Notes: generated from the sequence alone by a model not told the origin. Shown: positions 1-8,093, numbered from the stretch's first letter. The stretch: 18,863 nucleotides of DNA from BM714 sp964644525 (GCA_964644525.1 CAZXWC010000028.1:1-18863); one strand, 5' to 3'. Made by a program: numbers and translations.

Positions 1-478
1 CTCCAAACTCCTGGTTTGCTATTGTGGTATTTATGTTAAGATTTTGCTTCCACATCTCCTGTATTGCTTGGGCAACAGCCCTTTGCTGGTCATTTGTATT
101 GTAAAGTATTTCTATGGTAGGGAATCCTTCACCGTCAGGAAAACCGGCTTCCGACAGCAGCCTTTTGGCTTCTTCAGTATCGGCTCCTGTCGGGTCTATT
201 CCGAAATCACCGCTCGTTTCCCTGAAGTCAATGCCTTTAGAGTCGTGAACGCCGGGTGGAATGTATCCTGTGGCAGGCATTTCGCCTCCTTTGGTAACCT
301 CTTCCACTATTGCATTTCTGTCTATTGCCAGTGAAAGGGCTTTTCTTACTCTCATGTCCTTAATAACTTCTTTTGCTGTGGCTTTTTGAGCCGAATCATC
401 AATATTTCCTTGGCAGCCTGTTGAAAATGCCAACATCATCATCATAGCTACAATCAAATACACTTTCTTTTTATACAA
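1..478 (-). CDS. oppA: OppA-type oligopeptide-binding lipoprotein, N-lobe missing, partial at window edge
   Basis: Family 5 extracellular solute-binding proteins deliver peptides to the OppBCDF permease from the outer face of the membrane. The frame opens with TTG at 478, preceded by GGAGG at 487-491 (8-base spacing), and stays open for 159 codons to the window edge. Residues 1-22 form a lipoprotein leader: YKKK, a hydrophobic stretch with four Met, then a STGC lipobox with Cys22. About 18 residues later the protein reads DMRVRKALSLAIDR, then MPATGYIPPG, EEAKRLLSEAGF and ILYNTNDQQ. In E. coli OppA the equivalent segment (DVRVRTALKLGMDR ... GYTPP ... LLYNTSD) lies near residue 300. About 260-270 residues covering the first half of the binding fold are therefore absent, with no frameshift or stop. 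Family assignment is sure; whether it works is doubtful. It could be an in-frame deletion remnant or an assembly collapse. It lies downstream of oppF, the usual place for oppA. Confidence 0.85.
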   Translation of the reverse strand, partial: MYKKKVYLIVAMMMMLAFSTGCQGNIDDSAQKATAKEVIKDMRVRKALSLAIDRNAIVEEVTKGGEMPATGYIPPGVHDSKGIDFRETSGDFGIDPTGADTEEAKRLLSEAGFPDGEGFPTIEILYNTNDQQRAVAQAIQEMWKQNLNINTTIANQEFG

Positions 479-521
479 AACGGTGTCCTCCCTGTGGATT
501 TTCAAATATTCTACACCCTGT

Positions 522-550
522 ATTTTATATTAATCAAAGACAATCTTCAA
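522..550 (-). promoter_or_regulatory. candidate promoter for oppA
   Basis: On the minus strand a TTGAAG box (545-550) and a TAAAAT box (522-527) are separated by 17 bases, in the 95-base gap between oppF and oppA. A separate promoter would fit the extra expression that binding proteins usually need relative to their permease. The boxes are imperfect, and an alternative TTGATT/TAGAAT pair with an 18-base spacer overlaps them. No terminator hairpin was seen in this gap, so read-through from oppF is also likely. Confidence 0.35.
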
Positions 551-573
551 GCTTAATGGGGCAAAGTAGGCGT

Positions 574-1542
574 TTAATCCAATGCATGGCATGCGCAGTA
601 ATGACTTCCTCCAATATTTTTCATTTCAGGCAATTTCTCCGAGCAAATTTCCATAGCCAAGGGGCATCTTTTTCTAAATGCGCAAGCATTAAAACAATTT
701 GCTTCTTCAAGCTCTTCATCTTCTTCTTTCACATTTATTGAGTATTTTTCTTTGTCAATGGGAAGAATTGACGAAAGCAGGGCTTTGGTATAAGGATGGG
801 AGGGATTTCTGTATAATTCATCAGAATCCGCCTTCTCAACCATCCTGCCCATATGCATTACCCCTATCCTGTCGGATATGTGCTTTACCATGGAAAGGTC
901 GTGTGCTATGAATAGATATGTAAGCCGGCCCCGCCTCTTTAAATCCTCAAGCATATTGACTACCTGGGCCTGAACCGACAAATCAAGGGCTGACAATGGC
1001 TCGTCACAAATTATGAATTCGGGTTCGATGGCCAAAGCCCTTGCAATGCCTATGCGTTGGCGCTGTCCTCCCGAAAATTCATGGGGATACCTCAATGCGT
1101 ATTGCCTTGAAAGCCCCACTGTTTCAAGAAGCTCTTCCGCTCTTTTTTTTCTTCCGACCGGGTTACCAATGTTTTGTATGTCCAGCGGTTCTCTTATGGA
1201 ATCAATAATCCTCATCCTCGGATTCAAGGCCCCGTAAGGATCTTGGAATATCATCTGCATTCTTTTTCTCAAGGGTTTCATTTCTTTTTCGTCCATTTTT
1301 CCTATTTCTTTTCCTGCAAACCATATTTCACCGTCTGTCGGCTTTTGCATGCCTATGATTGTCCTGGCGGCTGTCGTTTTTCCGCACCCGGATTCACCAA
1401 CAAGTCCGAAGGTTTGGCCTTTCTTTATTTTAAAGTTGAGGCCTCTAAGCGCCCTTGTTTTTGCTCCGCTGTTTTTTTGCCTGAATGTTTTTTGAAGATT
1501 TTTGACCTCCAGCAAAATCTCTCCCTTTTCCAATGTGTTCAT
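574..1542 (-). CDS. oppF: oligopeptide ABC transporter ATP-binding protein OppF
   Basis: One of the two ATPases that drive peptide import through OppBC on the cytoplasmic face. The 322-residue length is normal. Visible motifs are Walker A GESGCGKTT (49-57), Q-loop Gln100 in FQDPYGALNPR, canonical signature FSGGQRQR (156-163), Walker B with catalytic Glu181 in CDEPLSALD, and H-loop His214 in IAHDL. The C-terminal oligopeptide/dipeptide region carries the family's cysteine cluster (C283, C287, C293, C300, C316, C318), which in related proteins can hold an iron-sulfur cluster. The ATG at 1542 overlaps the end of oppD by four bases (ATGA), indicating translational coupling. The choice of OppF over OppD rests on gene order and on the canonical SGGQ signature. 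Confidence 0.95.
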   Translation of the reverse strand: MNTLEKGEILLEVKNLQKTFRQKNSGAKTRALRGLNFKIKKGQTFGLVGESGCGKTTAARTIIGMQKPTDGEIWFAGKEIGKMDEKEMKPLRKRMQMIFQDPYGALNPRMRIIDSIREPLDIQNIGNPVGRKKRAEELLETVGLSRQYALRYPHEFSGGQRQRIGIARALAIEPEFIICDEPLSALDLSVQAQVVNMLEDLKRRGRLTYLFIAHDLSMVKHISDRIGVMHMGRMVEKADSDELYRNPSHPYTKALLSSILPIDKEKYSINVKEEDEELEEANCFNACAFRKRCPLAMEICSEKLPEMKNIGGSHYCACHALD

Positions 1543-2558
1543 AGTCTTCCTCCTCCCAAAAAGCTGTCAAAAGAACTTCTTGGAGCTTTTTCGTCCAACA
1601 ACCAACACATGGAACTGCCTCCATTTTCGCTTTTGTGGAATTTGGGCATCTTTAAGCCGCATATTTTCATTGCATGGGGACATCTTTCTGAAAAAGGGCA
1701 TCCCTGGTCCGGTTTTGTAGGATCTGGAGGCCTGCCTTCTATGGTCTTCAGCCTTTCCCCTGAATCGAGTCTTATTCCCGGCACCGATTCGAGAAGTCCT
1801 TTTGTGTATGGATGCATGGGATTTGTCAATACGTCCTTTGCCCTACCGCTTTCCATTATGTGTCCGCCGTACATTATCAGAATTTTATTGCATGACTCGG
1901 CGGCAACCCCCAAGTCATGGGTTATGAGAATCATGGACAATTCTTTTTCTTTCTTTATTTTTTCAAAAAGTTTTAGGATCTTCGCCTGTATGGTAACGTC
2001 AAGCGCGCTGGTCGGCTCGTCTGCTATCAATAATTCAGGCTCACCCGACAAAGCCATTGCAAGAGCAACTCTTTGCCTCATTCCAGTCGAAAGTTCGTGC
2101 GGATATTTTTTCATTACTTTTGTGGGTCCCGGAAGTCCCGCCTTGTACAAAATCTCTTTTGCCAGCCCCTTGGCAAGGCTTCCCGAAAGTCCTGTATTTC
2201 TCTTTATAATTTCATTTATCTGATTGCCAATTGTATAAGCCGGATTGAGGGATGTTGTCGGATCTTGAAAAACCATTGCAATCTTTTTGCCTCTAACTTC
2301 TCTCATCCCTTTTTCGCTCTTTTCAAGCAAATCACGGCCTCGGTACAAAATTTCACCATCGGCTATTATGCCCGGTTTTTCTATCAGCCGCATGACCGAA
2401 AGAGCCGTTACTGTTTTTCCGCTTCCGCTTTCACCTACAATGCCTATTGAATCTCCTTTTTCTACCACAAAATCTATTCCCCTTACAGCCATAACTTCCC
2501 CAAAACGTGTGGAAAACTTGGTTTGCAGCCCTTTTACTTCCAGCAGTTTTTCAGACAT
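1539..2558 (-). CDS. oppD: oligopeptide ABC transporter ATP-binding protein OppD
   Basis: Partner ATPase of OppF, 339 residues. Walker A is GESGSGKT (42-49), the Q-loop is in VFQDPTTSLNP (Gln98), Walker B with Glu181 is ADEPTSALD, and the H-loop is ITHDL (His214). The ABC signature reads LSTGMRQRV (156-164), so the first glycine of the usual LSGGM is threonine; the DNA reads TCG ACT GGA. The C-terminal oligopeptide-family region has the CPFSERCPHAMKIC cysteine motif. The start at 2558 is set by GGAGG at 2567-2571, 8 bases upstream. The gap to oppC is 16 bases, and the 3' end overlaps oppF by four. In a heterodimeric ATPase such a change could make the two ATP sites unequal; that is an inference. 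Confidence 0.95.
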   Translation of the reverse strand: MSEKLLEVKGLQTKFSTRFGEVMAVRGIDFVVEKGDSIGIVGESGSGKTVTALSVMRLIEKPGIIADGEILYRGRDLLEKSEKGMREVRGKKIAMVFQDPTTSLNPAYTIGNQINEIIKRNTGLSGSLAKGLAKEILYKAGLPGPTKVMKKYPHELSTGMRQRVALAMALSGEPELLIADEPTSALDVTIQAKILKLFEKIKKEKELSMILITHDLGVAAESCNKILIMYGGHIMESGRAKDVLTNPMHPYTKGLLESVPGIRLDSGERLKTIEGRPPDPTKPDQGCPFSERCPHAMKICGLKMPKFHKSENGGSSMCWLLDEKAPRSSFDSFLGGGRL

Positions 2559-2574
2559 GCATCACACCTCCGCT

Positions 2575-3759
2575 TCATATTCTACTTGTCGGGTCCATGG
2601 CGTCCCTTGCCCCATCGCTGATAAAGTTAAACGCAAGCATGGTCAGGCATATGGCCGCCGACGGGAAAAACAGCTGGTATCCGTAAAGTCCTATTCCATA
2701 AAGTGCATCGTTTACAAGGGTTCCCCAAGATGCTTGCGGAGCGGGAACTCCAAGGCCTATAAAACTGAGAAAAGCCTCTGTGAAAATCGCGCCCGGTATC
2801 GTTGCCGCCATAGCTACGATTATTGGTCCCATTGTGTTTGGTATAAGGTGTTTTGTCATGATTCTCCACCAGCCGGCCCCTGATATTCTGGCCGCCGATA
2901 CGTAGTCCTTCTTCTTTATGGAAAGGACCTGTCCCCTTACTATTCTGGCCATGTGAACCCAATAGACCATGCCCATGGCCAATACAATGGACCCTGTGCC
3001 GCTTCCTATTGCAAGTGTCAGGAGTATCACATAGAGAATCATTGGTATTGCACTTGCCATATCCACAAACCTCATCATCATTTCATCCATCCTTCCGCCC
3101 GCCAGGCCCGAAATGCCCCCGTAGAAGACTCCTATAAAAAGATTTACAATTGTTGCCGCAAAAGCTATTGAAAGGGATATGCGGGCACCGTAAATCACAC
3201 GAATGAAGAGGTCTCGTCCAAAATTGTCTGTGCCAAACAAATAGGTTTTATTGTAAACTTTTTCTATTGGAAAAATTTCTCTTTGTCCGACTGTAAGAAT
3301 GTATCTTTTATCTTTTCCTTCCCCAGCAGGCGAATAATCAAGCTTTACATCCACTCCTTCTATTGAATATGTCCTGAAGCGGTCTTTAAGATTGTCCTCC
3401 TCGGGCTTGAAGCGGCCCAATATTTGGCCTTTTTCTGTGACTTGGATCAATTTGTATTCTCTATGCACGTATGCGAAGTTGTCTTGGCCCAGACTGTAGA
3501 TTTCAAGAACCGGAGGTATGCTTGCCAATTTGAGGTTCTGGTCGGACATGCTTGCCTCAAAAAACAAAGGACCCAAAAAAGCTGTAAGGACCAGGAAAGA
3601 TGCAAATAAAAGACCGGCCATTGCAAGCCTTGCCCTTTTGAAGCTTGCCCAGCCATCACTCCAATGACACCGCTTTTTACGGTCCGTTTTTTCATTTTCT
3701 GTTATTTTTCGGTCAATCGGCCGCCACATTTCCGCAGGCATTTTTGTTTTCTCTTCCAT
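2575..3759 (-). CDS. oppC: oligopeptide ABC transporter permease OppC with enlarged outer loop
   Basis: Inner-membrane permease subunit that pairs with OppB. At 394 residues it is about 90 longer than the roughly 300-residue norm. Residues 1-44 are a charged cytoplasmic tail, and the first membrane helix spans about 45-67. A long polar segment of about 100 residues (about 70-172) follows before the conserved LFGTDNFGRD (174-183). The usual C-terminal bundle of helices is present, with the EAA-type coupling loop VSAARISGAGWWR (287-299). By topology the inserted segment should face outward, where it could touch the binding protein or its peptide. The start at 3759 follows the oppB stop by 9 bases with a GGGG ribosome site in between. 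The extra length is in frame and looks like a real domain, not a misread. Confidence 0.93.
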   Translation of the reverse strand: MEEKTKMPAEMWRPIDRKITENEKTDRKKRCHWSDGWASFKRARLAMAGLLFASFLVLTAFLGPLFFEASMSDQNLKLASIPPVLEIYSLGQDNFAYVHREYKLIQVTEKGQILGRFKPEEDNLKDRFRTYSIEGVDVKLDYSPAGEGKDKRYILTVGQREIFPIEKVYNKTYLFGTDNFGRDLFIRVIYGARISLSIAFAATIVNLFIGVFYGGISGLAGGRMDEMMMRFVDMASAIPMILYVILLTLAIGSGTGSIVLAMGMVYWVHMARIVRGQVLSIKKKDYVSAARISGAGWWRIMTKHLIPNTMGPIIVAMAATIPGAIFTEAFLSFIGLGVPAPQASWGTLVNDALYGIGLYGYQLFFPSAAICLTMLAFNFISDGARDAMDPTSRI

Positions 3760-3768
3760 TGCAACCCC

Positions 3769-4689
3769 CTATTCTCCCAGTTTAACCCTGGGATTTAAGA
3801 ATGCATGTATTATGTCTGCAAACAGGGCAAATGCCACAAGCAAAACGGCATAGAAAACTGTAACGCCCATTATAACTGTATAGTCTCTGTTTAAAACGCT
3901 TTCCACAAAATATTTGCCCATTCCCGATATTGCAAAAATTCTTTCCACAACGAAGGACCCTGTAAGTATGGTTGCCGCCATTGGCGCAAGGTATGAAAGT
4001 ACAGGAGCTAAAGCGTTTTTAAGCGCGTGCTTGTAGATTATGGATGCCCTTGAAAGACCATTTGCTTTTGCCGTTCTTATGTAGTCCTGCTGAAGAACTT
4101 CTATCATAGACGCCCTTGTTAACCTCGCAACGAAGGCAATTGAAAAACCTGACAGGGCCACTACAGGCCCCACCATATGCTTCCATGAATACATTCCGTA
4201 TGATGGAAACCATCCCAACCTTGAGCTGAATATATATATGAATGCTATCGCGGCTATGAAGCTTGGAACGGTGATTCCTATAGCGGAAATAAGCATTATA
4301 GTCCTGTCCTGCCACATGTCCTTCTTTACCGCCGACAAAACCCCCATGGGAATCCCCAGCAAGATAACAGCAATTATGGATACCCCTCCGACTCTTGCCG
4401 AAATGGGGAAACTCTCCCTTATTATTTCGTTTACTCTCACACCGGTTTTTCTGTAACTCGGACCCAGATCAAAAGAAATTATCCCTTTCATATAGTCTGC
4501 GTACTGTTTCAATACCGGGTCATTGAGCTTGTACTTTTCATTTAAAGCTTCAATCACTGATTCCGGCACCGGCCTGTCGGAAGAAAATGGACCGCTGGGA
4601 AGAGCATGCAAAAGAAAAAACGTGATTGTTGTTATTAAAAATACCGCAATAATCATTGAAGCAATTCTTCCTGCAATATACCGGCCCAA
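3769..4689 (-). CDS. oppB: oligopeptide ABC transporter permease OppB
   Basis: First gene of the operon, 306 residues, the normal OppB length. It begins with the typical N-terminal membrane helix (GRYIAGRIASM then a hydrophobic run). The LGPSYRKTG stretch before the transmembrane core and the EAA coupling loop (QQDYIRTAKANGLSRASII) that docks on the ATPases are both present. The start is TTG at 4689: no in-frame ATG lies upstream and the next Met is residue 12, inside the first helix. The ribosome site AAGGGG is about 11 bases upstream, which is long, so translation may be modest. A good promoter lies 55 bases further up, and the gatB terminator isolates the operon from the gene block upstream. 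Confidence 0.95.
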   Translation of the reverse strand: MGRYIAGRIASMIIAVFLITTITFFLLHALPSGPFSSDRPVPESVIEALNEKYKLNDPVLKQYADYMKGIISFDLGPSYRKTGVRVNEIIRESFPISARVGGVSIIAVILLGIPMGVLSAVKKDMWQDRTIMLISAIGITVPSFIAAIAFIYIFSSRLGWFPSYGMYSWKHMVGPVVALSGFSIAFVARLTRASMIEVLQQDYIRTAKANGLSRASIIYKHALKNALAPVLSYLAPMAATILTGSFVVERIFAISGMGKYFVESVLNRDYTVIMGVTVFYAVLLVAFALFADIIHAFLNPRVKLGE

Positions 4690-4743
4690 ATCACCATCAA
4701 CCCCTTTTCTATCAATCGATTTCGCTTAATTGTCCATGTTTCC

Positions 4744-4772
4744 ATAATACATTAATGCTATTTTATATTCAA
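4744..4772 (-). promoter_or_regulatory. sigma-A-type promoter of the opp operon
   Basis: On the minus strand TTGAAT (4767-4772) and TATTAT (4744-4749) are spaced exactly 17 bases apart, placing the transcript start near 4737 and giving a leader of about 48 bases before the TTG of oppB. It lies between the gatB terminator and oppB, where a promoter is required. No operator or riboswitch was recognised in this gap. Confidence 0.65.
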
Positions 4773-4828
4773 CTTTCAAAATGCTTGCTTTCCTTTGATT
4801 TTCAATTGTTCCCCGCATTTTTCTGTTC

Positions 4829-4870
4829 AAAAAAAGCGCTCCGGAATCCCTTTCAATTCGGTTCCGGAGC
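4829..4870 (-). terminator. intrinsic terminator after gatB
   Basis: Read on the minus strand, GCTCCGGAA (4870-4862) pairs perfectly with TTCCGGAGC (4846-4838) around a 15-base loop and is followed by GC and seven T (4835-4829). It sits 18 bases after the gatB stop and ends the pcrA-ligA-gatCAB transcript before the opp promoter. Confidence 0.9.
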
Positions 4871-4887
4871 ATCTTTGTATCCGCCTT

Positions 4888-6312
4888 CTATTTGTTCAGT
4901 TTTTCACTTACCATTTTGTTTACCATCTGTGGTGCGGCTTTTCCCCTTGAAGCCTTCATTGTCTGTCCTACAAGAAAACCCAGGGCCCTGTCCTTTCCGT
5001 TTTTATAATCCTCAACAGATTGGGGATTTTCAGAAATCACCTTGTCCACGATTTCCTCTATGGCTGATTCGTCGGTTATCTGCTTCATCCCCTTTTCTTC
5101 AATTATTTTTTCGGGTTTTTTGCCCGTTTCGGCCATTTCCCTGAAGACCTTCTTGGCCATATTGTTGCTTATGGTCCCGCTTTTGACGAACTTGAGCAAG
5201 TCTGCGAAGTCGGATGCCGAAAAAGGCATGTCGCTTATGTCTGAATCCATATCTTTCAGCCTTCTCAGTATTTCCGTCATCATAAAATTGCTTGCAAGCT
5301 TTGCGTCTCCGGCAAGTTTGGCGGCTTCTTCGTAAAATACGGCAAGAGCCTTTGAGGACACGATGACTCCAGCGTCATATTCGGGTATTCCGTATGTCTT
5401 TATGAATCGGTCCTTCTTTGCCTGAGGGAGCTCGGGAAGTTCTTTCTTTATGCTCTCTATCCACTCCCCGCTTATTTCCATTTCAACCAAGTCCGGTTCT
5501 GGAAAATACCTGTAGTCGTGAGCATATTCCTTGCTTCTCATGGATATGGTAAGGCCTTTTGCATCATCCCATCTGCGGGTTTCCTTCAATGTGTTTTGCC
5601 CTGCCTCAAGCGCTTCTATATGGCGTTTGGTCTCGTAGTCTATGGCCTTGGCTGCCGCCTTGAATGAATTGAGGTTCTTGAGCTCGGCTATCTCGGTTTT
5701 CCTTCCATCGTCGGCGACTACATTTACATTAACGTCGCATCTGAGTGAGCCCTGCTCCATTTTTACATCCGAAACCTCTATATACTCCAATATGGCCTTG
5801 AGTTTTTCAAGAAAGGCTGTGGCCTCGTCTGCTCCCGCCATGTCGGGCCTTGAAACTATTTCTATCAAGGGAACTCCACATCTGTTGTAGTTTAAAAGCG
5901 AGGAACCGTCCTCTGTATGAAGGGATTTGCCTGTATCCTCCTCCATGTGTATTCTTTCTATTCCTATTTTTTTAGTTCCCGATACGGTTTCTATCTCAAG
6001 ATATCCGTCTGTGCAAAGCGGCATGTCGTATTGTGAAATCTGGTAAGCCTTGGGCAGATCGGGATAAAAATAGTTTTTCCTGTCCATTTTGCTTTTTTCC
6101 GCTATTGTGCAATTTGCCGACAGGCCTGCCATTATTGCAAATTCGATGGCTCTCTTGTTTATGACAGGAAGGGTCCCCGGGAGGCCTATGCATACAGGGC
6201 AGCAATGGGTGTTTACATCCCCGCCGAAAGCGGCGCTGCATGTACAAAACATTTTCGATTCCGTCAAAAGTTCCGCGTGTATCTCAAGGCCCACTATTGT
6301 CCTATAGCTCAT
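4888..6312 (-). CDS. gatB: Asp-tRNA(Asn)/Glu-tRNA(Gln) amidotransferase subunit B
   Basis: GatB binds mischarged Glu-tRNA(Gln) or Asp-tRNA(Asn), phosphorylates the side chain and accepts ammonia channelled from GatA. At 474 residues it has the usual length. The N-terminus MSYRTIVGLEIHAEL is typical. The zinc site is visible as Cys23 and Cys25 (FCTC) with Cys38 and Cys41 (CCPVC), then IGLPGTLPV. HMEEDTGKSLH and the KDRALGFLVGQTMK tail region are also family features. The frame is open further upstream to 6405, but the start at 6312 is chosen because GGAGG at 6321-6325 lies 8 bases upstream and the protein then matches the family start. The gene overlaps gatA by 11 bases, so its ribosome site is inside gatA. 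It is followed by a strong terminator. Confidence 0.97.
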   Translation of the reverse strand: MSYRTIVGLEIHAELLTESKMFCTCSAAFGGDVNTHCCPVCIGLPGTLPVINKRAIEFAIMAGLSANCTIAEKSKMDRKNYFYPDLPKAYQISQYDMPLCTDGYLEIETVSGTKKIGIERIHMEEDTGKSLHTEDGSSLLNYNRCGVPLIEIVSRPDMAGADEATAFLEKLKAILEYIEVSDVKMEQGSLRCDVNVNVVADDGRKTEIAELKNLNSFKAAAKAIDYETKRHIEALEAGQNTLKETRRWDDAKGLTISMRSKEYAHDYRYFPEPDLVEMEISGEWIESIKKELPELPQAKKDRFIKTYGIPEYDAGVIVSSKALAVFYEEAAKLAGDAKLASNFMMTEILRRLKDMDSDISDMPFSASDFADLLKFVKSGTISNNMAKKVFREMAETGKKPEKIIEEKGMKQITDESAIEEIVDKVISENPQSVEDYKNGKDRALGFLVGQTMKASRGKAAPQMVNKMVSEKLNK

Positions 6313-7783
6313 TTTCGCCACCTCCTGCAAGTGTCGCTCTCTGCCTGTGGATTCCCGACGCCTGTTCGAAACTGTAGGCAGCCCGCAAAAGCGTAGCTTC
6401 ATCAAAGAATTTCCCTATCAGCTGCATTCCTACCGGAAGGCCGTCCTTAAAGCCGCAAGGTATGGAAAGAGCCGGAACTCCAGCTATATTTACCGGGACA
6501 GTACATATGTCGCTCATATACATTTCCAGGGGATCGTTCATTTTTTCGCCTATTTTAAAGGCCACAGAAGGAGCGGTAGGTGTAAGTATGAAATCGTATT
6601 TTTCAAAAGCCTTCTCGAATTCCCTTTTAATGAGTGTCCTGACTTTCAGTCCCTTATTGTAGTATGCATCGTAGTAACCGGAAGAGAGCGAATATGTTCC
6701 AAGCATAATTCTTCGCTTGACTTCTTCCCCGAAACCTTCGCTTCTGGTTTTTATAAACATGTCCTTGAATCCCTGGTGGTTTTCTGCTCTGTATCCAAAC
6801 CTTGCCCCGTCGAAACGCGCCAGGTTGGATGAACATTCGCTTGTGGCCAAAATATAATAGACCGAGAGCGCGTGCTTTGCCGAAGGAAGTGAAATTTCTT
6901 CGCAAACCGCGCCCATAGATTCATAGAGCTTTGCGCCTTCAAGCACCATTGCCTTTACTTCTTTAGATATTCCCTCACCAAAAAATTCCTTGGGAATGCC
7001 TATTCGCATACCCTTTACTCCATCCTTCATTTCCTTTGTAAAGTCTTCGACTGGCCGATTTACGGATGTTGAATCCTTGCTGTCATGCCCGCTGATTGCA
7101 CCCATTATAATCGCGCAATCCTCTACATCCTTTCCGAATGGTCCTATTTGGTCCAGAGACGATGCAAAAGCCACAAGTCCATATCTTGAAACGCGCCCAT
7201 AGGTCGGCTTAAGCCCAACCAGCCCTGTAAATGCAGCAGGCTGCCTGATGGACCCTCCCGTATCGGAGCCAAGCGAGTAGAAAGCCTCTCCGGCCGCAAC
7301 TGCCGCAGCCGATCCTCCGCTTGAACCTCCCGGAACTCTTCTAGTATCCCATGGGTTTTTTGTTGTTTTAAATGCAGAATTTTCAGTGGAAGAACCCATT
7401 GCAAATTCATCCATATTGGTTTTCCCCACTATTACCGCTCCAGAATCCTTGAGCATTCTGACAACCGTGGCATCGTATGGGGGAACAAAGTTGCCGAGCA
7501 TCCTGGATCCGCAGGTCGTCAGAGTGCCGTCGGTGCACATGTTATCCTTAATCGCCATAGGTATGCCCGCAAGATCGGGAAGGTCTTCCCCCTTGCATAT
7601 TGCCCGGTCAATATCCCCGGCCCGACTTATTGCCTCTTCTTTTGTAAGGGTTATGAAAGCGTCTACGCTGCCTTCAGCCTCTTCTATTCTTTTATAGGTC
7701 TCTTGGGTCAATTCCACGGATGAAATTTCTTTTTTTCTCAGTCTGTCACGCACCTCATGTGCTGTCAAATCATATATTTTCAT
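6302..7783 (-). CDS. gatA: Asp-tRNA(Asn)/Glu-tRNA(Gln) amidotransferase subunit A
   Basis: Glutaminase subunit of GatCAB, an amidase-signature enzyme that releases ammonia from glutamine for GatB. It has 493 residues, a normal length. The Ser-cisSer-Lys triad is complete: Lys79 in MAIKDN, Ser154 in PGGSSGGSAAA, and Ser178 in GSDTGGSIRQPAAF. These are the same residue numbers as in the well-studied Staphylococcus enzyme. The start ATG at 7783 has TAGGAGGCGGAC directly upstream, and this ribosome site overlaps the gatC stop. The last codons, encoding AGGGENEL, double as the ribosome site and start region of gatB. Confidence 0.97.
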   Translation of the reverse strand: MKIYDLTAHEVRDRLRKKEISSVELTQETYKRIEEAEGSVDAFITLTKEEAISRAGDIDRAICKGEDLPDLAGIPMAIKDNMCTDGTLTTCGSRMLGNFVPPYDATVVRMLKDSGAVIVGKTNMDEFAMGSSTENSAFKTTKNPWDTRRVPGGSSGGSAAAVAAGEAFYSLGSDTGGSIRQPAAFTGLVGLKPTYGRVSRYGLVAFASSLDQIGPFGKDVEDCAIIMGAISGHDSKDSTSVNRPVEDFTKEMKDGVKGMRIGIPKEFFGEGISKEVKAMVLEGAKLYESMGAVCEEISLPSAKHALSVYYILATSECSSNLARFDGARFGYRAENHQGFKDMFIKTRSEGFGEEVKRRIMLGTYSLSSGYYDAYYNKGLKVRTLIKREFEKAFEKYDFILTPTAPSVAFKIGEKMNDPLEMYMSDICTVPVNIAGVPALSIPCGFKDGLPVGMQLIGKFFDEATLLRAAYSFEQASGIHRQRATLAGGGENEL

Positions 7784-7792
7784 GTCCGCCTC

Positions 7793-8080
7793 CTAATCTA
7801 CCATTCTCGGCACTTCGAAACAGCCGCTTCTTTTAGCAGGCGCATTTTGAAGAATTTTTTCTCTGCTCATCGAGGGCTCGGATACATCATCCCGAAAAAC
7901 ATTCTTTATGTCCAGGGCATGATTGGTGGGTTCAACACCTTCAACATCGACATCCTCAAGTTCCTCTATATAACCTATAACTGCTCCCAGTTTTTCTGTA
8001 AAGCCCATCTTTTCTTTTTCTTCAAATTCCAGGTGGGCCAGTTTTGCTACATGCTCAACATCTTTAACGCTTATTGCCAT
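7793..8080 (-). CDS. gatC: Asp-tRNA(Asn)/Glu-tRNA(Gln) amidotransferase subunit C
   Basis: Small subunit that wraps around GatA and GatB and stabilises the complex. At 95 residues it has the normal size. The N-terminal helix VKDVEHVAKLAHLEF and the middle LDVEGVEPTNHALD-like segment (here VDVEGVEPTNHALD), followed by FRDDV, are family hallmarks. GGAGG lies 9 bases before the ATG, inside or just after the ligA stop; the gap to ligA is 13 bases and to gatA 9 bases. Co-expression with gatA and gatB is expected. The presence of the complex suggests the organism makes Gln-tRNA and/or Asn-tRNA indirectly. Confidence 0.96.
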   Translation of the reverse strand: MAISVKDVEHVAKLAHLEFEEKEKMGFTEKLGAVIGYIEELEDVDVEGVEPTNHALDIKNVFRDDVSEPSMSREKILQNAPAKRSGCFEVPRMVD

Positions 8081-8093
8081 TTTCCCAATCCTC

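Noticed and set aside
1174..2223. Plus-strand open frame of 349 codons across oppF and oppD
   Set aside because: It is antisense to two clear ABC ATPase genes, has no ribosome site, and encodes a Phe/Ser/Cys-rich sequence without domains.
4656..5144. Plus-strand open frame spanning the oppB-gatB gap
   Set aside because: It runs across the gatB terminator and the opp promoter, lies antisense to both flanking genes, and the product is low-complexity Phe/Pro/Ser.
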